Shown one piece after another: positions 1 through 4,806 of a DNA stretch of 9,237 bases; the stretch's first letter is position 1, and each line of letters opens with the position of its first letter. The notes below the pieces were generated by a model. That model saw nothing but the letters and a program-made list of their open reading frames with translations, did no database searches and was not told the origin of the DNA. The translations under genes were made by a program, and so were the position numbers. Origin of the DNA: Erythrobacter sp. CCH5-A1 (lineage in GTDB: Bacteria > Pseudomonadota > Alphaproteobacteria > Sphingomonadales > Sphingomonadaceae); the NCBI RefSeq assembly GCF_001557115.1, contig NZ_LSKQ01000196.1:1-9237 (forward strand), read 5' to 3'.

Positions 1-51
1 AGGGGTTAGGGGTGGGCGCGGCGCGCGCTGCCCTTGCTTTCCCACCCCCGG

Positions 52-73
52 CCCCTCCCGCAAGCGGGAGGGG
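52..73. repeat. GC-rich palindrome just upstream of the ALDH start
   Basis: CCCCTCCCG (52-60) and CGGGAGGGG (65-73) are perfect inverted arms around CAAG. Palindromes of this kind, with CCCCTCCCG/CGGGAGGGG arms, are as far as I recall very common between genes in sphingomonads; that is recall and not a count. The right arm abuts the purine-rich ribosome-binding stretch at 75-80, so in mRNA the hairpin would stand directly against the start region of the next gene. Bases 1-51 are GC-rich and hold nothing else I can name. Confidence 0.7.
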
Positions 74-86
74 GGAAGGACGCGCG

Positions 87-1523
87 ATGAAACTGAAGGA
101 CACCTACCCCCTCTATCTCAACAACAAGGCGGTGCAGCCCAACACCGATCTCGAGGTGACCGACAAATACACCGGCGAGGTCGCCTTCCGCACCGCGCTC
201 GCCACGCCCGATGTGATCGAGGAGGGCATCGCCGGGGCCGTGCGCGCGGCCGAGCCGATGGCGCGGCTTGCCTCCTACGAAAAACAGGACGTGCTGATGC
301 ACTGCGTCCGCCGCTTCCGCGAGCGCTACGATGAACTCGCCTATGCCCTGTGCGTCGAGGCGGGCAAGCCGATCAAGGATGCCGAGGGCGAGGTTACGCG
401 TCTGATTGACACCTTCCGCATCGCCGCCGAGGAGGCGGTCAGGAATTACGGCGAGGTCCAGCCGCTCGACATCTCGCCGCGCGCGAAGGGCTATCAGGGG
501 ATGTGGAAGCGCGTTCCTATCGGGCCGTGCAGCTTCATCAGCCCCTTCAACTTCCCGCTGAACCTCGCCGCGCACAAGATCGCGCCCGCCATCGCGGTCG
601 GCTGCCCCTTCGTGATGAAGCCCGCGTCGAAGACCCCGCTGGGCGCGATCATCATGGGCGAGGTGCTGGCCGAGTGCGATATCCTGCCCGAGGGCGCGTT
701 CAGCATCCTCCCCGCCAGCCGAGACGGCGCGGACCTGTTCACCGAGGACGAACGGCTGAAGCTGCTGTCTTTCACCGGATCGCCGGGGGTGGGCTGGGAC
801 CTCAAGGCCAAGGCGGGCAAGAAGAAGGTCGTGCTCGAACTGGGCGGCAATGCGGCGGTGATCATCGACCGCGATGCCGACCTTGCCGACGCATTGGAGC
901 GGGTGATTTTCGGGGCCTTCTACCAGTCGGGCCAGTCCTGCATCGGGGTGCAGCGCATCCTGATCCACGCCGATGTCTACGACGCCTTCAAGGCGATGCT
1001 GGTCGAGCGCGCGGGCAAGCTCGTCGCGGGCGACCCCAAGGACCGCGACACCTTCATCGGTCCGATGATCTCGGACGGGGAGGCCAAGCGCCTCAAGGGC
1101 TGGATCGACGAGGCGGTCGAAGCGGGCGCGACGCTGTTGTGCGGCGGCGGCCTGTCGCGCGGCAACATGCTGGAGGCGACGCTGCTCGAGAATGTGCCCG
1201 CGGATGCCAAGGCGAAGAACGAGGAAGCCTTCGGGCCGCTTGCGATCCTCCAGAAGTTTGACCACTTCGACGAAGCGCTGGAGGAGGTCAACAACTCCAG
1301 GTTCGGCCTTCAGGCAGGCATCTTCACCCGCGACCTGTTCCAGATGTTCGATGCCTGGGACCGGCTCGATGTAGGCGGCATCGTCATCAACGACGTGCCG
1401 AGCTACAGGGTCGACAACATGCCCTACGGGGGCGTGAAGGATTCAGGCCTGGGGCGCGAGGGCATCCGCTTTGCCATGGAAGACATGAGCGAGATCCGGA
1501 ATCTGGTGATCCGCAGGACCTAG
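87..1523 (+). CDS. NAD(P)-dependent aldehyde dehydrogenase
   Basis: Predicted soluble ALDH-superfamily enzyme of 478 aa, normal length for the family, which oxidises an aldehyde to the acid with NAD(P)+. Visible landmarks are the catalytic Asn155 in SPFNFP, cofactor-binding Lys178 in KPAS, the Rossmann turn G231-S-P-G-V-G236, general-base Glu251 in LELGGN, and the nucleophile Cys285 in GQSCIGVQR. The C-terminal PYGGVKDSGLGREG motif is intact. The GQSCIGVQR context resembles the branch holding lactaldehyde and phosphonoacetaldehyde dehydrogenases, but the substrate cannot be read from sequence. I chose ATG 87 because GGAAGGA (74-80) sits 6 bases upstream. An in-frame extension to 12 reads through the palindrome and is low-complexity Pro/Ala, so I rejected it. 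The gene is convergent with the 142-aa gene and looks monocistronic. Confidence 0.93.
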   Translation: MKLKDTYPLYLNNKAVQPNTDLEVTDKYTGEVAFRTALATPDVIEEGIAGAVRAAEPMARLASYEKQDVLMHCVRRFRERYDELAYALCVEAGKPIKDAEGEVTRLIDTFRIAAEEAVRNYGEVQPLDISPRAKGYQGMWKRVPIGPCSFISPFNFPLNLAAHKIAPAIAVGCPFVMKPASKTPLGAIIMGEVLAECDILPEGAFSILPASRDGADLFTEDERLKLLSFTGSPGVGWDLKAKAGKKKVVLELGGNAAVIIDRDADLADALERVIFGAFYQSGQSCIGVQRILIHADVYDAFKAMLVERAGKLVAGDPKDRDTFIGPMISDGEAKRLKGWIDEAVEAGATLLCGGGLSRGNMLEATLLENVPADAKAKNEEAFGPLAILQKFDHFDEALEEVNNSRFGLQAGIFTRDLFQMFDAWDRLDVGGIVINDVPSYRVDNMPYGGVKDSGLGREGIRFAMEDMSEIRNLVIRRT

Positions 1524-1535
1524 AAATCTTCGTCT

Positions 1536-1610
1536 CCCCGGCCCCCGAGCCGGGGCCCCGCTTTCTTCCTCGAAGTAGGAAGGCAACGGGGTCCCGGGTC
1601 AAGCCCGGGA
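1536..1610. repeat. Paired palindromic intergenic element between convergent genes
   Basis: Two hairpins lie in the 101-base gap. The first is CCCCGGC (1536-1542) with GCCGGGG (1549-1555). The second is TCCCGGG (1592-1598) with CCCGGGA (1604-1610), around TCAAG. Between them, CCCCG..TTCCT (1556-1570) faces AGGAAG..CGGGG (1577-1591) as a larger imperfect inverted repeat. The CCCGGGTCAAGCCCGGG core is, as I recall, a frequent sphingomonad intergenic repeat. It may end transcription from both sides, although there is no clear T-run. Confidence 0.6.
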
Positions 1611-1624
1611 AGGCTTAATTGCGC

Positions 1625-2053
1625 TTACCCCTCCTCCAGCAGCAGCAGAACCGCCGTCACTTCCAGCCGTTCCATCGCGCCGAAGCGGTGATCGACCTTT
1701 GTGATCGTCGCGTCGGCGACCAGCTGGCGGGGAATCGCGAACTCATGATCGGGCAGGCGCTCGATCAGCTCTTCTCCCGCCGCGACCGCATCGGCGCCGC
1801 AGAATTCGAGCACCACCTCGTGCCGCGTGCCCGAAAAGGTGATCGAGGCCCAGGCCTTCTCCTCGTGGGCGAGGACCGTGCCGGCGCCCCCCGTGATTTC
1901 CATCAGGCCGCTGCGCACCCGGTCCGCAAGCGTGCGGCGCTGGCGCAGCGCGGCGGGCGCGCCGACAGCCAGCGGGGCGGACTTGACCTCGACAGCCGCG
2001 AAGTCGGCGGTGAGGTGGGCGAAGGGATCGCGCAGGCTTTCGGTCAGCATCAT
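1625..2053 (-). CDS. Conserved hypothetical protein, 142 aa
   Basis: I do not recognise a named domain. The protein is soluble-looking, with no signal peptide or membrane segment, and one cysteine in the motif LEFCGAD (about residues 82-88). It reads like alternating strands and helices and ends in a hydrophobic strand, LEVTAVLLLLEEG, after a VDHRFG motif. The start is ATG 2053, whose ATGA overlaps the TGA of the upstream 71-aa gene, so the two are probably translationally coupled. A second Met follows immediately (2050). An upstream extension to 2116 would overlap the neighbour far more and looks spurious. I recall similar proteins only as hypotheticals in sphingomonads. Context suggests a partner of the 71-aa protein, possibly under control of the divergent S24 repressor. 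That is inference. Confidence 0.72.
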   Translation of the reverse strand: MMLTESLRDPFAHLTADFAAVEVKSAPLAVGAPAALRQRRTLADRVRSGLMEITGGAGTVLAHEEKAWASITFSGTRHEVVLEFCGADAVAAGEELIERLPDHEFAIPRQLVADATITKVDHRFGAMERLEVTAVLLLLEEG

Positions 2054-2265
2054 GCCATCTCCCCCGGCTTGGTGAATTCGGTCTCGGCCGCTCCGGCCGC
2101 GTAGCCCTGCATCCACGCACGGGTGCGCATTTCGGTGTCGCGGCGCGGCGTGCGGCCCATGCGCAGGTCGAGCACGAAGCGCGGGTCATGGGCAGCGAGA
2201 CGTCCGAACTTGGTGGCGGGCAGATTGTGTGTCCTCAGGAAGGTTTCGATGGACCTTAGCAGCAT
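2050..2265 (-). CDS. Small HTH-like hypothetical protein, 71 aa
   Basis: A basic 71-aa protein. Residues 17-38, around ATKFGRLAAHDPRFVLDLRMGR, have the spacing of a lambda-repressor/XRE-like helix-turn-helix, with a short helix, a turn containing DP, then a recognition-like helix rich in Arg. It is too short to carry a sensor domain. It is the first gene of a minus-strand pair whose stop (TGA 2052-2050) overlaps the ATG of the 142-aa gene. It is transcribed away from the S24 repressor with a 123-base shared intergenic region. ATG 2265 is the natural start; a GAGGGA stretch lies about 9 bases upstream. The HTH reading is a visual judgement and could be wrong; the protein may bind nucleic acid or only its partner. 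I know of no established function. Confidence 0.65.
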   Translation of the reverse strand: MLLRSIETFLRTHNLPATKFGRLAAHDPRFVLDLRMGRTPRRDTEMRTRAWMQGYAAGAAETEFTKPGEMA

Positions 2266-2293
2266 GGTTTTGCGTCCCTCAAATTGCTGATCT

Positions 2294-2321
2294 GGGCGAT
2301 TCGCACCGGGCGACTCGCCCG
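2294..2321. promoter_or_regulatory. Possible operator: imperfect direct repeat and 15-bp palindrome
   Basis: GGGCGATTCGC (2294-2304) is repeated with one mismatch as GGGCGACTCGC (2308-2318), at a 14-base period. The second copy lies in the 15-base palindrome CGGGCGA-C-TCGCCCG (2307-2321). It lies 29-56 bases upstream of the minus-strand 71-aa gene, where a regulator of that operon would bind. No bound protein is known, and the assignment is inference from position and symmetry. Confidence 0.35.
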
Positions 2322-2345
2322 ATGTTCCTGATTTGTTTCACTACA

Positions 2346-2382
2346 TTTCCTACTTGTCTAGGAAAAATCCTTCGTATAGGAT
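2346..2382 (+). promoter_or_regulatory. S24 gene promoter with two adjacent inverted-repeat operators
   Basis: A perfect inverted repeat TTTCCTA-N6-TAGGAAA fills 2346-2365. A second, ATCCT-N6-AGGAT, fills 2367-2382. A plausible sigma-70 promoter, TTGTCT (2354-2359), 17 bases, TAGGAT (2377-2382), is embedded so that one repeat covers the -35 and the other the -10. That arrangement is what an autorepressor operator looks like. The predicted start point falls at or next to the ATG at 2389, so the message may be leaderless. Alternatively AGGA at 2378-2381 serves as a ribosome site 7 bases from the ATG. The spacing between TCCT and AGGA differs by two bases between the repeats (N8 versus N6), so they may not be equal sites. 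Confidence 0.55.
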
Positions 2383-2388
2383 ATTTCC

Positions 2389-3069
2389 ATGGCTGAGATC
2401 CTCCAAAACGCCCGTGAAATCCCCGATGGCCCCCGTGCGCGCCTGCTTGCCCTATCGCAGGCGAGGGGAGTGAGCCTTGCCGCGTTATCCGAGTTGCTCG
2501 GGCGCAATCCGTCCTATCTGCAGCAATTCATTCGCAAAGGCAGTCCCCGTAAACTGGAGGAAGAAGACCGCGCCACGCTCGCCCGCTTCCTCGGCGTGGG
2601 CGAGGAGGAGTTGCGCGAGGCGCAGGAAAATTCCTACGTAAAACTACCTAGGCAGCGGGATGAAGCCGAATGGGTGGAGGTGCCCCGCCTCGATCTCGGT
2701 GCGGCTGCCGGAGCAGGGCGGGTGCCGGGGGGCGAGGCCGCCTTCGACATCTTCCGCTTCTCGCGCCGTTGGCTGGAAGAACAGGGCCTCGCCCGCGCCG
2801 AGCTCTCCGCGATCCGGGTCGAGGGGGACTCGATGGAGCCGCTCCTCAACGACGGCGACGAAATCCTCGTCGACCGCGCGCCGCGCGCGTTCAGGGATGG
2901 CATCCATGTGGTGCGTCTTGGCGAGACGCTGATGGTCAAGCGCGTCGCCAGCGCCGGACCGGGGCGGGTGGCGCTGCTGTCGCAGAATTTTGCTTATCCG
3001 CCTGTGGAGGTCGCCGCCGAGGAGGTGGAGATCATCGGACGGGTTGTGTGGAAGGGGGGGCGGGTTTAG
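2389..3069 (+). CDS. HTH plus S24-peptidase transcriptional repressor (LexA/CI-like)
   Basis: A 226-aa predicted cytoplasmic DNA-binding repressor. Residues about 15-77 form an XRE-like helix-turn-helix (LAALSELLGRNPSYLQQFIRK). Residues about 97-226 are an S24 domain with nucleophile Ser148 in VEGDSMEP and general-base Lys184 in LMVKRV. An Ala-Gly pair in the linker (GAAAGAGR, residues 104-111) is a candidate self-cleavage site like that of LexA. It is not canonical LexA, whose N-terminal winged helix differs. It is the first gene of an apparent plus-strand run of three and divergent from the 71/142-aa pair. Two inverted repeats on its promoter suggest autorepression. Codons 81-88 use several AT-rich or rare triplets (gta, aaa, cta, agg), unlike the surrounding GC-rich codons. 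Whether it responds to RecA/DNA damage or another signal cannot be read here. Confidence 0.87.
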   Translation: MAEILQNAREIPDGPRARLLALSQARGVSLAALSELLGRNPSYLQQFIRKGSPRKLEEEDRATLARFLGVGEEELREAQENSYVKLPRQRDEAEWVEVPRLDLGAAAGAGRVPGGEAAFDIFRFSRRWLEEQGLARAELSAIRVEGDSMEPLLNDGDEILVDRAPRAFRDGIHVVRLGETLMVKRVASAGPGRVALLSQNFAYPPVEVAAEEVEIIGRVVWKGGRV

Positions 3070-3080
3070 TCGCGCCGCCC

Positions 3081-3524
3081 ATGACCGATCTCGCCAGCGA
3101 CCACGCCATCGCCGCTCACGCCGCAAAGGTGCAGGCGGCGTGTTTGCCCAAGGTCGAATGGACCCATGCAGGCCATTTCGCCTACGCGCTCTGGTGCCTG
3201 CGCCATGCGCCCGACAGCGCGACGCCGGAGGCAATGCGCGAGACCATCATGGCGCTCAACGATGCGCACGGCACGCCTAACACCGACAGCGCAGGCTACC
3301 ACCACACCATTACCATTGCCTCGCTCCACGCCGCACAGGCGGTGCTGGAGGCGCATCCCGGCGCGCCGCTCGGCGACGTCCTTGCGGCGCTGATGGCGGG
3401 GCGGTTCGGGCGTTCAGACTGGATCCTGGATCACTGGTCGCGCGAGGTGCTGTTCACCCCCGCAGCGCGGCGCGACTGGATCGCGCCCGATCGCGCGCCG
3501 CTCCCGACCGCGCGCTTTGGGTGA
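3081..3524 (+). CDS. Conserved hypothetical protein, 147 aa, His-rich motifs
   Basis: A soluble, mostly helical-looking 147-aa protein. Its conserved-looking signatures are WTHAGHFAYALW (about residues 28-39), LNDAHGTPNT and GYHHTIT (about residues 73-79), followed by LHAAQAVLEAHP. I recall a widespread bacterial family of unknown function with the same W-T-H-x-x-H and GYH-x-TIT pattern. The histidines could bind metal, but that is inference. ATG 3081 lies 11 bases after the S24 stop with no good ribosome site close by; the purine run at 3051-3060 is 20 bases away. Translation may therefore depend on coupling to the S24 gene. A longer in-frame reading upstream is out-of-frame translation of the S24 gene and was discarded. 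Function unknown. Confidence 0.78.
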   Translation: MTDLASDHAIAAHAAKVQAACLPKVEWTHAGHFAYALWCLRHAPDSATPEAMRETIMALNDAHGTPNTDSAGYHHTITIASLHAAQAVLEAHPGAPLGDVLAALMAGRFGRSDWILDHWSREVLFTPAARRDWIAPDRAPLPTARFG

Positions 3525-3559
3525 TTGCATTTGGCGGTAGCGAGCGGCATTTGCGGGGT

Positions 3560-4225
3560 ATGACTGACCAGCCCCAACTCCCCATGCGCGCCGCGATCAT
3601 TCCGGTGACGCCGCTCCAGCAGAATTGCTCGCTGATCTGGTGCACCAGGACCATGCGCGGGGCGCTGGTCGATCCGGGCGGGGACTTGGACAAGCTCAAG
3701 GAAGGCGTCGCCAAGGCGGGCGTTAGCCTCGAAAAGCTGCTCGTCACCCACGGGCACCTCGACCATTGCGGGCAGACCGGGATGCTGGCGGACGAGCTGG
3801 GCCTGCCCATCGAGGGCCCGCACGAGGATGACCGCTTCTGGATCGACCAGCTCAATGACGACGGCCCGCGCTGGGGGATGGTCGCCAAAAGCTTCACGCC
3901 CACCCGCTGGCTCAAGCACGGCGACACGGTGACGGTGGGCGAACTGACGCTCGATGTGATCCACTGCCCCGGCCACACCCCAGGCCACGTGGTGTTCTTC
4001 CATGAACCCAGCCGCTTCGCGATCGTCGGCGACGTGCTGTTCCAGGGCTCGATCGGCCGCACCGATTTCCCGCGCGGCAATCACCAGGACCTGATCGACT
4101 CGATCACCCAGCGCCTCTGGCCGCTGGGCGAGGACGTGATGTTCATCCCCGGCCACGGCCCCACCAGCACCTTCGGGCGCGAGCGCAAGACCAATGCGTT
4201 CGTGAGCGATTATATTCTTTCCTGA
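3560..4225 (+). CDS. gloC: Metallo-beta-lactamase-fold hydrolase, glyoxalase II type (GloC/YcbL-like)
   Basis: A 221-aa cytosolic MBL-fold enzyme, expected to hydrolyse S-lactoylglutathione to lactate and glutathione in methylglyoxal detoxification. The metal ligands are complete: H64-x-H66-x-D68-H69 in THGHLDH, H139 in CPGHTPGH, D158 in VGDVLF and H199 in IPGHGP. The segments IIPVT..QNCSLIWC, CPGHTPGHVVFF, GR.DFPRGNH and FIPGHGP.ST.G.ER match E. coli YcbL (GloC) as I remember it, and the short length lacks the C-terminal helical domain of classical GloB. ATG 3560 is chosen, with GGGG just upstream; ATG 3584 is also possible. GTG 3521 would overlap the previous stop but adds residues absent from YcbL. 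It is probably cotranscribed with the 147-aa gene (35-base gap). Confidence 0.88.
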   Translation: MTDQPQLPMRAAIIPVTPLQQNCSLIWCTRTMRGALVDPGGDLDKLKEGVAKAGVSLEKLLVTHGHLDHCGQTGMLADELGLPIEGPHEDDRFWIDQLNDDGPRWGMVAKSFTPTRWLKHGDTVTVGELTLDVIHCPGHTPGHVVFFHEPSRFAIVGDVLFQGSIGRTDFPRGNHQDLIDSITQRLWPLGEDVMFIPGHGPTSTFGRERKTNAFVSDYILS

Positions 4226-4263
4226 TTGCGACCTCGCCTCCGCGGGATCGTCCTCGGCGCGTC

Positions 4264-4300
4264 TTATCTGCCCTACCGCTTCGCTGTTTTAGGGCGATAA
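4264..4300. terminator. Strong hairpin downstream of gloC, possible terminator
   Basis: TTATC-T-GCCCTA (4264-4275) pairs with TAGGGC-GATAA (4290-4300), an 11-base-pair stem with a single bulged T and a 14-base loop. It lies 39 bases after the gloC stop in the gap between two genes that converge (gloC + and the ArsR-type gene -). No T-run follows on either strand, so classical intrinsic termination is uncertain; an mRNA-end stabiliser or a repeat is equally possible. Confidence 0.45.
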
Positions 4301-4313
4301 ACCTCCGCTGCGC

Positions 4314-4354
4314 TACGGGCACCTGCGGGCGGCCGGTCGGCCTTGCGGCCCGTA
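4314..4354. repeat. Nested GC-rich palindromic element
   Basis: The outer arms TACGGGC (4314-4320) and GCCCGTA (4348-4354) enclose GGCCG-GT-CGGCC (4331-4342). CGGGC (4326-4330) can alternatively pair with the same right arm. This kind of nested G/C palindrome resembles dispersed intergenic repeats of sphingomonads, but copy number cannot be judged from one window. A further 16-base palindrome, GCTAGGT-TG-ACCTAGC (4376-4391), spans the stop codon of the ArsR-type gene. Confidence 0.4.
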
Positions 4355-4386
4355 CCTTGGCGGGCCGATGCCAGCGCTAGGTTGAC

Positions 4387-4716
4387 CTAGCCCTCGTCGC
4401 GATCCGCACCCTTCGCCGCATCGCTCAGCGCCTTGCTCTCCTTCTTGAGCGGGCGCGAGACCGGGCAGACTTCCTGCACATAGGAATTGAGCGTGTTCGC
4501 AAGGTTCTCGCGTACCAGCCGGTAATGCACGAACTGCCCGCGCTTCTCGCTCTCCACCAGCCCGGCATTCTCCAGCACGGACAGGTGCTGCGAGACCGCC
4601 GGCTTGGAAATCTCGAATCGCTCCGCGATCTGACCCGCGGTCAGCTCGGATTCCGAAAGGTACGCCAGAATCTTGCGGCGCACCGTCGAGGCGAGGGCTT
4701 CGAACACTTTCTGCAT
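4387..4716 (-). CDS. ArsR/SmtB-family winged-helix repressor
   Basis: A 109-aa predicted DNA-binding repressor. It opens with VFEALASTVRRKILAYL, the helix typical of SdpR-like ArsR proteins. The helix-turn-helix TAGQIAERFEISKPAVSQHL spans about residues 27-46, and the beta-wing is VESEKRGQFVHYRL. The classical metal-binding ELCVCDL motif is absent and the only cysteine is in EVCPVS near the C-terminus, so simple As/Zn sensing is unlikely; a redox or non-metal signal is possible. I chose ATG 4716. A TTG at 4764 would add 16 residues but falls in the operator-like palindrome. It is divergent from the desaturase, so it probably represses itself and that gene. The C-terminal tail is charged (KKESKALSDAAKGADRDEG). 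Confidence 0.88.
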   Translation of the reverse strand: MQKVFEALASTVRRKILAYLSESELTAGQIAERFEISKPAVSQHLSVLENAGLVESEKRGQFVHYRLVRENLANTLNSYVQEVCPVSRPLKKESKALSDAAKGADRDEG

Positions 4717-4763
4717 GGTCCCGGCATATAAGGGCTTGCTTAAATGCTTTCCAGTGCTATCCA

Positions 4764-4787
4764 ATAATTAAGCGATGCATTAATTAT
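4764..4787. promoter_or_regulatory. Operator-like AT-rich palindrome between the ArsR-type gene and desaturase
   Basis: ATAATTAA (4764-4771) and TTAATTAT (4780-4787) are perfect 8-base arms around GCGATGCA. SmtB/ArsR operators are typically AT-rich imperfect palindromes between divergent genes, which fits. A possible plus-strand promoter is TTGCTT (4736-4741), 16 bases, TATCCA (4758-4763), which would place the desaturase start point within the palindrome. Further GC-TTAA half-site-like strings (GCTTAA at 4739, TTAAGC at 4768, GCATTAA at 4777) recur. Binding is inferred and not shown. Confidence 0.55.
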
Positions 4788-4806
4788 CTACACAATGGAG
4801 AGCCCG

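Noticed and set aside
6..1265. A 419-codon open frame on the minus strand opposite the aldehyde dehydrogenase
   Set aside because: It has Arg/His/Asp-rich shadow composition with no domain, and the plus frame has every ALDH catalytic residue. Long antisense frames are expected in DNA this GC-rich.
2670..3080. In-frame upstream extension of the 147-aa gene through the S24 gene
   Set aside because: The extension is Arg/Gly-rich out-of-frame translation of the S24 gene. The motifs start only after ATG 3081.
3521..3559. GTG start for gloC overlapping the preceding stop
   Set aside because: The added 13 residues have no counterpart in YcbL. ATG 3560 has a nearby G-rich ribosome site, though coupling via GTG cannot be fully excluded.
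4717..4764. TTG start at 4764 for the ArsR-type gene
   Set aside because: It would place the N-terminus inside the palindromic operator and add residues not typical of the family. ATG 4716 fits the normal VFEALAS start.
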